DNA of 14,536 bases, from contig DOYO01000023.1 of assembly GCA_003518475.1 (NCBI GenBank), forward strand, positions 57,835 to 72,370, in the 5' to 3' direction. The position numbers and the translations under genes were made by a program. This document shows, piece after piece, positions 1-6,653 of this stretch. The stretch comes from Acholeplasmataceae bacterium. Lineage in GTDB: Bacteria > Bacillota_I > Bacilli_A > Acholeplasmatales > Acholeplasmataceae. The notes beneath the pieces were generated by a model. That model searched no databases. It was not told where the DNA came from and saw nothing but the letters and a program-made list of their open reading frames with translations. Numbering within the stretch: position 1 is the stretch's first letter; every line of letters begins with the position of its first letter.

Positions 1-264
1 GGTCCGGAACATGCGTTTTTACATGACACGAAGCGTGTCGAGTATGTTTCTGTTACGGATGACGAGGCAGTTTCTGCCTTTGAGTATCTTTCTAAAATGG
101 AAGGAATCATTCCAGCGATCGAATCCGCGCATGCTGTTTTTGAAGCCATGAAACTTGCACCGACCTTAGGTAAAGATAAAACCATTGTCATAAACCTTTC
201 TGGTAGAGGAGACAAGGATGTTAAACAAATTGCCAGATATCAGGGACATGCGTTAATTGATTGA
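1..264 (+). CDS. trpB: Tryptophan synthase beta chain, C-terminal part (5' end outside window)
   Basis: This is the last 87 codons of a TrpB; the start lies upstream of the window. TrpB is the PLP enzyme that condenses indole with L-serine to give tryptophan, normally as an alpha2-beta2 complex with TrpA. The visible residues read GPEHAFLHD, then VSVTDDEAV, EGIIPAIESAHA and NLSGRGDKD. They match the family C-terminus, including the serine of the SGRGDKD motif that contacts the PLP pyridine nitrogen. The resemblance is to the main TrpB1 type rather than TrpB2. The frame is open from base 1 and ends in TGA. A terminator follows 12 bases later, so trpB is the last gene of its transcript and trpA is not downstream. 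Confidence 0.95.
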   Translation, partial: GPEHAFLHDTKRVEYVSVTDDEAVSAFEYLSKMEGIIPAIESAHAVFEAMKLAPTLGKDKTIVINLSGRGDKDVKQIARYQGHALID

Positions 265-275
265 CAAATTCAAAT

Positions 276-304
276 AAAAACAGGCACAATCTGCCTGTTT
301 TTTT
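276..304 (+). terminator. Rho-independent terminator after trpB
   Basis: An 11-bp stem (276-286 with 292-302, core ACAGGCA/TGCCTGT) closes a 5-nt loop. The 3' arm merges into an unbroken T run at 298-304. It lies 12 bases after the trpB stop and should end the trp transcript. Confidence 0.9.
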
Positions 305-305
305 G

Positions 306-311
306 TATAAT
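306..311 (+). promoter_or_regulatory. Probable -10 element for the ywaF-like gene
   Basis: A perfect TATAAT directly abuts the T run of the trpB terminator. Transcription would start near 318, giving a leader of about 26 nt before the ATG at 344. No convincing -35 is seen at the usual spacing because that position falls inside the terminator hairpin, so the call rests on the -10 and position alone. Confidence 0.4.
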
Positions 312-343
312 TGAACTGAAAATGCAGAAAAAGGGGCTAACTT

Positions 344-1048
344 ATGTTTTTGTTCGATGAGCAGTATCTTGGATTTGAGTTTATGGGGATTCACCATCTT
401 AGCGCTTTGTTATTTGTTGTTGTATCGATTGTTTTGATATTCATCTTTAAAGAGAAGATTGGTCCAAAGGCTGATCTCATCATCAGAAGAACAATCGCAG
501 TCTTGATGGTCTTGATGGAATGGACGTTTTACGCGTGGTCGCTTCGTGGCGGAGTTTTTCAAACCAGCTTGTTGCCATTCGGGGTTTGTGCGGTCTCCAT
601 GTATGTGACATCCTATACTTTATGGACTAAAAATGAGAAGGTCTTTCAGTTCATCTTTCCCTGGGCGGTTGCGGGAGCGCTCATATCCCTTTCTGTAGCG
701 GATCTTTCTTATACATTCCCCCATTTCAGATTCTTTCATTATTTCGGGAACCATAGTCTCTTCTTACTTGGAAATATCTACATGCTTGTTGTACTTAAGT
801 TCAAGTTCACCTACAAACACCTTTTGATATCTACTTTATATCTTTTAATTTACGCAATCATCATGTATCCAATCAATTTTTTACTCGACTCAAATCATCT
901 CTTTTTAAGAGAAGTACCACATGAGGTTGAACCCATGTATGCTTTTTTAGGATCATTTTGGGTATTGGGATTCATGTTTTCAATCGCTTTGTTATTCCAA
1001 GTCATTTATGTTCCAATCTACATAATGAATAGGAGAAAGGCTAGATAG
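344..1048 (+). CDS. YwaF/TMEM164-like integral membrane protein (TIGR02206 type)
   Basis: A 234-residue polytopic membrane protein. An AAGGGG site about 8 nt upstream supports the ATG. It opens with FxxxH at residues 13-17 and has about six or seven hydrophobic segments (near 20-35, 50-66, 78-95, 101-120, 136-152, 158-180 and 203-228). The segment around PFGVCAVS carries Cys82, a loop carries FRFFHYFGNHS (His132, His137), and NFLLDSNHLFLRE lies at 178-190. This arrangement resembles the bacterial YwaF family related to eukaryotic TMEM164. Human TMEM164 has been reported as a cysteine-dependent lipid acyltransferase. Whether this bacterial protein does the same is inference; the family is otherwise uncharacterised. 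It is apparently monocistronic, after the trpB terminator and before the defence cassette. Confidence 0.75.
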   Translation: MFLFDEQYLGFEFMGIHHLSALLFVVVSIVLIFIFKEKIGPKADLIIRRTIAVLMVLMEWTFYAWSLRGGVFQTSLLPFGVCAVSMYVTSYTLWTKNEKVFQFIFPWAVAGALISLSVADLSYTFPHFRFFHYFGNHSLFLLGNIYMLVVLKFKFTYKHLLISTLYLLIYAIIMYPINFLLDSNHLFLREVPHEVEPMYAFLGSFWVLGFMFSIALLFQVIYVPIYIMNRRKAR

Positions 1049-1165
1049 TTTCTTGATCTACGTTTTATTTACTAATATAAATAACAAATTAGTGCAGTAT
1101 TCTTCAAAATATTGGTAAGTTATATGCCTATTTTGCAATATATTTACATAAAAGCAACTTAACTG

Positions 1166-1193
1166 TTGTTTTTTTGTTTTTATGCGGTATAAT
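1166..1193 (+). promoter_or_regulatory. Promoter of the ATPase/RloB cassette
   Basis: A perfect TATAAT at 1188-1193 is preceded, after 16 nt, by TTGTTT (1166-1171). The predicted start is near 1200, leaving a leader of about 22 nt before the ATG at 1222. A possible earlier in-frame start at 1174 would lie upstream of the -10, which argues against it. Confidence 0.65.
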
Positions 1194-1221
1194 ATGTTTA
1201 TCAAGACGGGGAGTGTGCAAT

Positions 1222-2490
1222 ATGCTTATTAATTTTAAGTTTAAGAATTTCAGGTCATTTAAAAACGAGACTGTTTTAAGCATGCAAGCGACAAAGGATG
1301 ATTCATTCAAAGGGTTAAACACTTTTTTTGTGAAAGATGGATTATTGCCTGCTGATGAAAATGAACTTTTGAAATCTGTTGTTCTATATGGACCAAACGC
1401 GTCTGGAAAATCTAATGTGCTCAAAGGTTTGAGGTATATGCAATCTGCAGTCATTTTATCCTCCATCATTATTCCAAGAAGCAAGATTCAAGAAAATGAG
1501 ACCTTTGCTTTTTGTGCGGACTGCGAGAAGAAAGATTCCATGTATGAAGTTGATTTTATTCAAAATGATGTTTTTTATCGTTATGGATTTGTAGTTAACG
1601 ATGGAAAAGTCGTAAAAGAATACTTGTTTAAACGTGTTGAAAGGCTTGTTAACGTCTTTGATCGTGAACAAAACAGCATCGAGTTAAATGGTGTTTCTAA
1701 GGAAGCAACCAAGTTAATCAGACTTGATTCTAGAACACTCTTTTTATCGATTGCGCGAATTTATGTATTATCACCTGACTTAATGAAAGCCATTCTTGAT
1801 ACAATGACCTGGTTTGAAAAACTGCTGATTGTGTTTGAGGAAACTGTCAATTCGTTTAGCATGTATGAGCAAAACAATAACAAATATCGAAATGAAGCAC
1901 TACAAATCATGAAGATGGCTGATTTAGGCATTAAAGACTTTAAGGTTTATCGAGAAGACATTACTGCTCCTGATTTTGGATTTAATTCTCTGCTGCAAAT
2001 TGAACAGAATTCGAATGGATTGAAAAAGATAGATTTAAAAACTATTTTTAATGTCTATGATGAACACGGCAAACAAGTTGGTGAAAAAGAATACTTGATG
2101 TTGCGTCAAAGTGACTTCAATTCTGAAGGTACTAAAAAACTTATGTTTTATTTGGGTTGGATTTTGCACTCACTTGATGAAGGTCGCGTGCTATTGCTTG
2201 ATGAATTGGATTCTAAACTTCATTTATTACTGGCAGATTATATTCTCAAGTCCTACAATTCTATTTCCAAAAATATGAAAAACGCCCAGTTGATTAGCAC
2301 AGCACATAATTTAATGTTGATGGATGGGGATATGAGAAGAGATCAGATTTACTTCACAGCAAAAAATGAGATTGGTATCAGTTCTTTGCATTCCTTGTCA
2401 GATTATAAGAATGTTAGAAAAAACGATTTGTTCAGCAAAAAGTACCTGCTAGGTTTCTATTCAAGCGTTCCTGATTTCAATCGTGAATAA
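1222..2490 (+). CDS. AAA15/AAA21-type ATPase, RloA/AbiLi-like, probable defence sensor
   Basis: A 422-residue ABC/SMC-like ATPase without a zinc hook. The ATG at 1222 is chosen because GGGGAG (1208-1213) lies 8 nt upstream and the protein then starts with MLINFKFKNFRSF, the usual opening of this family. Walker A is GPNASGKS (57-64). A signature-like segment SDFNSEGTKKL occupies 297-307. Walker B is LLLDELD (324-330; Asp327, Glu328) followed by the D-loop-like SKLH. A switch histidine sits in STAHN (His362). The C-terminus (FSKKYLLGFYSSVP) is also typical. The next gene, two bases on, is RloB-like. ATPases of this kind paired with Toprim-like partners occur in RloAB, AbiL and, with a different partner, PARIS antiviral systems. 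A role as the sensing or regulating half of such a pair is inferred from family and context. Confidence 0.85.
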   Translation: MLINFKFKNFRSFKNETVLSMQATKDDSFKGLNTFFVKDGLLPADENELLKSVVLYGPNASGKSNVLKGLRYMQSAVILSSIIIPRSKIQENETFAFCADCEKKDSMYEVDFIQNDVFYRYGFVVNDGKVVKEYLFKRVERLVNVFDREQNSIELNGVSKEATKLIRLDSRTLFLSIARIYVLSPDLMKAILDTMTWFEKLLIVFEETVNSFSMYEQNNNKYRNEALQIMKMADLGIKDFKVYREDITAPDFGFNSLLQIEQNSNGLKKIDLKTIFNVYDEHGKQVGEKEYLMLRQSDFNSEGTKKLMFYLGWILHSLDEGRVLLLDELDSKLHLLLADYILKSYNSISKNMKNAQLISTAHNLMLMDGDMRRDQIYFTAKNEIGISSLHSLSDYKNVRKNDLFSKKYLLGFYSSVPDFNRE

Positions 2491-2492
2491 CA

Positions 2493-3119
2493 ATGGCTAG
2501 AAAACGCGAATTCATAGATGTTAACAATAAGGTGTTAATACTCACAAATGGGCAAGCAAGTGAAAGCATTTACTTTAAGTTACTTAAATTGAAGCAGAAA
2601 ACTTCATATGCAATCAAGATAAAAACGATTAACAAAGATCCTCTAGATTTAGTTACCCATGCCTGTTCAATCGCAGATGAATATTTTCACGTATGGTGTG
2701 TATTCGATATCGACGATTTTCATCAGCAAAATAGGATTGAACCAGCATATAAGAAAGCTAAAGAGCATAGAAATATCAGTATAGCATGTTCTAATCAATC
2801 ATTTGAAGTCTGGTTAATCAATCACTTCCAGCAATTCAAAACACAAATGCATCGATCAAACTATGCAACAACGTTAATTGAAGCACTTAGGGGAAATGAA
2901 ATTTTGATCGATTCATATGATAAAGCAAATGAAAGGTTAATTCAGACCCATTTTATTAACCGTTACAGAGAAGCACTCTTGAATTCAAAGGTTGTCCACC
3001 AAACGCTGGAAAAAGAATTCAAATTGAACCACAACCTGAATCAACAAGCAGTACCAATATGGTTTTTAGAACCTGTAACGACGGTTTATAGACTTATTGA
3101 GTTTTTATTTATAAAATAA
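2493..3119 (+). CDS. RloB-family protein (Toprim-like, AbiLii-like), probable defence effector
   Basis: A 208-residue protein whose ATG lies 2 nt after the ATPase stop. No good Shine-Dalgarno is visible, so translation is probably coupled. It matches the RloB family by VWCVFDIDDF (67-76, with acidic Asp72, Asp74 and Asp75) and SNQSFEVWLINHF (100-112), the equivalents of the family's FDxDD and SNPxFExWLxxHF motifs. The N-terminal segment LILTNGQASESIYFKLL (15-31) aligns with the usual EGE-TE-YF Toprim segment. However, the positions where a catalytic glutamate is expected hold Asn19 and Gln21. RloB/AbiLii proteins are thought to be nuclease-like effectors released or controlled by the ATPase partner; activity here is inference. 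A terminator follows at once, so the cassette is exactly two genes. Confidence 0.8.
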   Translation: MARKREFIDVNNKVLILTNGQASESIYFKLLKLKQKTSYAIKIKTINKDPLDLVTHACSIADEYFHVWCVFDIDDFHQQNRIEPAYKKAKEHRNISIACSNQSFEVWLINHFQQFKTQMHRSNYATTLIEALRGNEILIDSYDKANERLIQTHFINRYREALLNSKVVHQTLEKEFKLNHNLNQQAVPIWFLEPVTTVYRLIEFLFIK

Positions 3120-3121
3120 AG

Positions 3122-3152
3122 CAAGAAGAATTCTATTCTTTTTGTTTTTTTT
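3122..3152 (+). terminator. Rho-independent terminator closing the defence cassette
   Basis: An A/T-rich 10-bp hairpin (3122-3131 with 3135-3144, including one G-U pair, loop TCT) is followed by eight T residues at 3145-3152. It starts 3 bases after the rloB-like stop and isolates the cassette from guaB. Confidence 0.75.
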
Positions 3153-3179
3153 GTAATATTTTGTGAATGTATTTAAAAT
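3151..3179 (+). promoter_or_regulatory. Probable guaB promoter
   Basis: TTGTAA (3151-3156) and TAAAAT (3174-3179) are separated by 17 nt, with the start expected near 3186. A second candidate overlaps it: TTGTGA (3161-3166), 16 nt, GATAAT (3183-3188). Either gives a leader of about 35-42 nt, too short for a purine riboswitch. Confidence 0.55.
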
Positions 3180-3227
3180 ACTGATAATTCTTGGTAAACT
3201 AAAGGAAACTATAAGGGGTATAGGTAA

Positions 3228-4361
3228 ATGATAAACGGAAAAGTAATTAAGGAAGCTTACACATTTGATGATTTGTTATTGGTTCCAGCTTACTCGAAGG
3301 TAGTTCCTATCGATGTGAAGCTTTCAACCAAACTCACGAAGAAGATCAAACTGAATATTCCAGTGCTCTCTGCAGCAATGGATACGGTCACAGAAGAAAA
3401 GATGGCGATCCAACTCGCCAAATTGGGAGGCATGGGAATCATTCATAAGAATCTTTCGATCGCCGAGCAGACGAAAATGGTCATTTTAGTGAAGAATGAA
3501 ATAGTAGACCCATCTTTAAAAGATGCCTGCAAAGATGATCAAGGGAAATTACGGGTTGGGGCAGCAGTCGGTGTATCTGCGGATACGCTTGAACGTGTCA
3601 AATCCTTAGTTAATGCCGGAGTCGACATCATCGCTGTCGACAGTGCGCACGGACATTCAAAAGGCGTTCTTGAAACAGTATCTTCAATTAAGTCTATTTA
3701 TCCGAATTTGGATATCATCGGCGGAAACGTCGTAACTGCACAAGCAGCAATCGACTTGATTTATGCTGGAGCATCCGCGATTAAGGTCGGTGTCGGTCCT
3801 GGTTCGATTTGCACGACCAGAGTCGTTTCCGGTGTCGGAGTTCCTCAGCTTACTGCAGTTAATGATGTTTATCAGGTAGCCAAGCAATATGAAATTGGAA
3901 TCATCGCAGATGGTGGCATTAAATTATCCGGTGATATCCCAAAGGCTTTGGCAGCTGGCGCTGACTGCGTGATGCTCGGTGGACTTTTGGCTGGAACCTT
4001 GGAAACTCCAGGAGATGTTTTTACCATCGACGGTAAAGAAGTGAAATCATATATCGGAATGGGATCACTCACAGCCATGAAGAAAGGGTCATCTGACCGT
4101 TATTTCCAAGGTGGAGTCAAAGAGCTTAAAAAACTGGTTCCAGAAGGCATTGAAGCGACAGTTCCCTACAAGGGATCGATTACCGATGTCATTTATCAGA
4201 TGATGGGCGGAGTTAGATCCGGCATGGGATACTGCGGCTGTGAAACGATTGATGAAATGAAGACGAAGGCACAGTTCGTGAAGATCAGTAATGCAGGACT
4301 TAAAGAATCACATCCTCACGATGTCGATAATATCAAGGAATCACCGAATTATCATGACTGA
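3228..4361 (+). CDS. guaB: Inosine-5'-monophosphate dehydrogenase lacking CBS domains
   Basis: IMP dehydrogenase oxidises IMP to XMP with NAD+, the committed step to GMP. The ATG has AAGGGG 9 nt upstream. At 377 residues it is about 110 shorter than the usual ~490. The barrel core is complete: AYTFDDLLLVP (10-20), the active-site loop GPGSICTTR (190-198, catalytic Cys195), IADGGI (226-231), GMGSLTAM (277-284) and the DRYFQ flap with the Arg291-Tyr292 dyad. The C-terminus ESHPHDVDNIKESPNY is typical. The tandem CBS (Bateman) module normally between the HKN segment near 73 and the ACKDDQGKLRVGAAVG segment near 100 is replaced by a short linker. GMP reductase was considered, but the flap and C-terminus are those of IMPDH. 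It overlaps guaA by 8 bp. Confidence 0.95.
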   Translation: MINGKVIKEAYTFDDLLLVPAYSKVVPIDVKLSTKLTKKIKLNIPVLSAAMDTVTEEKMAIQLAKLGGMGIIHKNLSIAEQTKMVILVKNEIVDPSLKDACKDDQGKLRVGAAVGVSADTLERVKSLVNAGVDIIAVDSAHGHSKGVLETVSSIKSIYPNLDIIGGNVVTAQAAIDLIYAGASAIKVGVGPGSICTTRVVSGVGVPQLTAVNDVYQVAKQYEIGIIADGGIKLSGDIPKALAAGADCVMLGGLLAGTLETPGDVFTIDGKEVKSYIGMGSLTAMKKGSSDRYFQGGVKELKKLVPEGIEATVPYKGSITDVIYQMMGGVRSGMGYCGCETIDEMKTKAQFVKISNAGLKESHPHDVDNIKESPNYHD

Positions 4362-5880
4362 TAAAATTGTAGTTTTAGATTATGGCAGCCAATATAATCA
4401 GCTGATTGTCAGAAGAATCAGAGATTTAGGCGTTTATGCTGAATTGGTTCATCCAACTGAATTTGATTATAAAGATATTAAAGAGATTAAGGGTATTGTT
4501 TTATCGGGAGGTCCCAATTCTGTTTATGATGATGGAGCGCCAACGCTCGATCAACGTCTTCTTGAATTAAAGATTCCGATTTTAGGGATATGCTACGGGA
4601 TGCAATTGATTGCTCACACCTTGGGTGGAAAAGTCGTTGGGCATCAAAAAAAGGAATATGGATTGACGCATATCAGAGTCAATCATGATAATCATTTGAC
4701 AGATGGTTTGGATCAAGCTTTTGATGTCTGGATGAGTCATGGAGATCTTGTTCACACTCTTCCGAAGGGATTTATATCTTTGGCATCCTCTCAAACCACT
4801 CCAAACGCCATGATGATGCACGTATCTTTACCGATTTATGGAATCCAGTTTCATGCTGAAGTGAGAAACACTGTTAATGGAACTGAAATACTCGATCATT
4901 TCATCACAAAAGTCTGCAAAGCGGATAAAACATGGACGATGCCTCATTTCATCGAACAAAAAACCAAAGAAATCAAGGATTTAGTGAAGGATGGACATGT
5001 CATCTGCGCACTATCTGGCGGTGTTGATTCATCCGTTGTCGCAGCGCTCTTAAACCATATCTTAAAGGATCAGTTTACTCCGATTTTTGTCGATCATGGA
5101 CTCCTAAGAAAAGATGAAGCCGAAGAGGTTGATCAAACATTTAGAAATGAATTCAAGATGAATTTAATAACCGTCAACGCGAAGAAAAGGTTTCTTGATT
5201 TATTAAAAGGCGTTTCCGATCCGGAAACTAAAAGAAAAATCATCGGAACCGAGTTCATCAGGGTATTCGAAGAAGAAGTCAAAAACTTCAAGGATGCGAA
5301 GTACTTGGCGCAAGGCACATTATATACGGATGTGATCGAATCGGGAACAAAGACCGCGAAAACCATCAAGTCCCATCATAACGTAGGCGGTCTGCCTAAA
5401 GATATGAAACTTATCCTTATAGAACCCTTGAACACCCTCTTCAAGGATGAAGTGCGCGCATTAGGTCTTTTATTAGGACTTCCTAACGCGATTGTATCGC
5501 GCCAGCCATTTCCCGGTCCGGGTCTTGCCATCCGCATTTTAGGGGATGTCACTGAAGATAAAATCAGGATGGTTCAAGATAGCGATCAGATTTTAAGGGA
5601 AGAAATCAAGTCTCATGGACTGGATAAATCCATTTGGCAATACTTTACCGTGCTCACCCCTCTAAAAACCGTAGGCGTCATGGGCGATAACAGAACCTAT
5701 GACCATGTCTTGGTCTTGAGAGCAGTGACCTCGATTGATGGAATGACTGCAGACTTCGCTAAAATTCCTTATGAAGTCCTGCAAAAAATCTCAAACCGGA
5801 TCACCAATGAAGTCAGAGGCATCAACAGGGTTGTCTATGACATCACTTCAAAGCCTCCCGGAACAATTGAGTGGGAATAA
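4354..5880 (+). CDS. guaA: GMP synthase (glutamine-hydrolysing)
   Basis: Converts XMP to GMP using ATP and glutamine-derived ammonia. The protein has 508 residues, normal length. The ATG at 4354 is chosen because the protein then begins MTDKIVVLDYGSQYNQLI, the standard N-terminus; an in-frame ATG at 4291 lies deep in guaB and would add 21 unrelated residues. It has a class I glutamine amidotransferase domain (about 1-190) with nucleophile Cys80 in GICYGMQ and the His167/Glu169 pair in QFHAEV. An ATP-pyrophosphatase domain follows with SGGVDSS (221-227), and then the dimerisation domain ending KPPGTIEWE. The usual FHPEV reads FHAEV here. The start overlaps the end of guaB, with AAGGAA 14 nt upstream, implying translational coupling. 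Confidence 0.97.
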   Translation: MTDKIVVLDYGSQYNQLIVRRIRDLGVYAELVHPTEFDYKDIKEIKGIVLSGGPNSVYDDGAPTLDQRLLELKIPILGICYGMQLIAHTLGGKVVGHQKKEYGLTHIRVNHDNHLTDGLDQAFDVWMSHGDLVHTLPKGFISLASSQTTPNAMMMHVSLPIYGIQFHAEVRNTVNGTEILDHFITKVCKADKTWTMPHFIEQKTKEIKDLVKDGHVICALSGGVDSSVVAALLNHILKDQFTPIFVDHGLLRKDEAEEVDQTFRNEFKMNLITVNAKKRFLDLLKGVSDPETKRKIIGTEFIRVFEEEVKNFKDAKYLAQGTLYTDVIESGTKTAKTIKSHHNVGGLPKDMKLILIEPLNTLFKDEVRALGLLLGLPNAIVSRQPFPGPGLAIRILGDVTEDKIRMVQDSDQILREEIKSHGLDKSIWQYFTVLTPLKTVGVMGDNRTYDHVLVLRAVTSIDGMTADFAKIPYEVLQKISNRITNEVRGINRVVYDITSKPPGTIEWE

Positions 5881-5896
5881 TAAAGTAAAAAAGTTA

Positions 5897-5926
5897 AACC
5901 TCCGCTATCATATGGTAGTGGAGGTT
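5897..5926 (+). promoter_or_regulatory. Hairpin sequestering the radC ribosome-binding site
   Basis: A 13-bp hairpin (5897-5909 with 5914-5926, two G-U pairs, 4-nt loop ATAT) fills most of the 51-nt guaA-radC gap. The 5' arm contains CCTCC (5899-5903) and the 3' arm contains the GGAGG Shine-Dalgarno of radC (5920-5924). No T run follows, so it is not a standard terminator. It should hide the radC ribosome-binding site unless opened by translation, binding of a factor or temperature. Confidence 0.65.
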
Positions 5927-5931
5927 ATATA

Positions 5932-6615
5932 ATGTATCTTGTGAGAGAAATGCCTATGACAGAGCGTCCGAGAGAACGCTTGATTGTATCTGGAGCTTCA
6001 TCTTTATCCAATGAAGAGCTTTTAGCCATCTTATTAAGAACGGGAAGAAAAGATTTATCCGTTTTAGAGCTTGCTAAAAATGTCTTATATCATCTGGAAT
6101 CTTTGGAAGATTTGAAAAGAATCACAGTTTTGGAGCTCCTTCAGATCAACGGCATCAAGATTGCCAAGGCGACAACCGTTGTCGCTGCCATCGAACTCGG
6201 AAAAAGATTATCCAATCTGCAAAAAATCGAAAAAGTAAGCGTCAAATCAGCATTTGACGTCTATCATCTGCTCTATCAAGACTTGACCCATCTTGAACAG
6301 GAGCACTTCATTTGTCTTTACTTGAATACAAAAAGCGAATTAATCAAAAAGGAAACAATTTATATCGGCACCATCAACCAGACACTCATCCATCCCAGAG
6401 AAATCTTCAAACATGCCATCAAGCTATCCGCTGCTGCAATCATTTTCGCGCATAACCATCCCTCAGGGGATTCAACACCTTCCAAGGCTGATTTTCAGGC
6501 AACAGCTTCATTGATGGGATCAAGTGCCATCATGGGAATTGATGTGATTGACCATATCGTGATTGGAAATCATGAATATTACAGTTTAAAGGACCAAAAG
6601 AAAACGAAAATCTAA
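5932..6615 (+). CDS. radC: RadC-family JAB/MPN protein
   Basis: A 227-residue RadC-family (YeeS/JAB) protein. The ATG has GGAGG 7 nt upstream and gives the family N-terminus (ERPRERLIVSGASSLSNEELLAILLRTG, residues 11-38). A helix-hairpin-helix-like segment spans about 60-93. The C-terminal JAMM metal site is intact: Glu124 in QEHF, and HNHPSGD at 174-180 (His174, His176, Asp180). HPREIFKHAIKLSAAA (154-169) is also typical. Despite the name, a direct role in repair is not established for the family; a metal-dependent peptidase or nuclease-associated role is usually proposed. It lies 51 nt after guaA with no terminator between, so it is probably cotranscribed, under the control of the hairpin over its ribosome-binding site. 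Confidence 0.93.
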   Translation: MYLVREMPMTERPRERLIVSGASSLSNEELLAILLRTGRKDLSVLELAKNVLYHLESLEDLKRITVLELLQINGIKIAKATTVVAAIELGKRLSNLQKIEKVSVKSAFDVYHLLYQDLTHLEQEHFICLYLNTKSELIKKETIYIGTINQTLIHPREIFKHAIKLSAAAIIFAHNHPSGDSTPSKADFQATASLMGSSAIMGIDVIDHIVIGNHEYYSLKDQKKTKI

Positions 6616-6623
6616 ATCTCCTA

Positions 6624-6632
6624 TGATATAAT
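6624..6632 (+). promoter_or_regulatory. Possible extended -10 promoter before the DUF697 gene
   Basis: TGATATAAT gives a perfect extended -10 (TG, one base, TATAAT) just after radC. A start near 6639 would leave only about 15 nt of leader before the ATG at 6654. No clear -35 is present, as expected for extended -10 promoters. Confidence 0.35.
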
Positions 6633-6653
6633 CATGTCAAGGAAGTGATAACT

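Noticed and set aside
1042..1070. Weak inverted repeat TAGAT/ATCTA after the ywaF-like gene as a terminator
   Set aside because: Only 5 bp with a 9-nt loop and a broken T run; too weak to call.
1174..1221. Upstream in-frame start adding 16 residues to the ATPase
   Set aside because: It precedes the TATAAT at 1188-1193 and lacks a Shine-Dalgarno; the added residues are not family-like.
1128..1484. 118-codon minus-strand frame over the start of the defence ATPase
   Set aside because: It covers the cassette promoter and conserved N-terminus of the ATPase on the other strand; no family resemblance and no ribosome-binding site.
3180..3227. Purine riboswitch upstream of guaB
   Set aside because: The leader from the likely start to the ATG is only about 35-42 nt and has no three-way junction; it cannot hold a guanine aptamer.
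4291..4353. Upstream in-frame start adding 21 residues to GuaA
   Set aside because: It lies inside the conserved guaB C-terminus, and the GuaA family N-terminus begins at the ATG at 4354.
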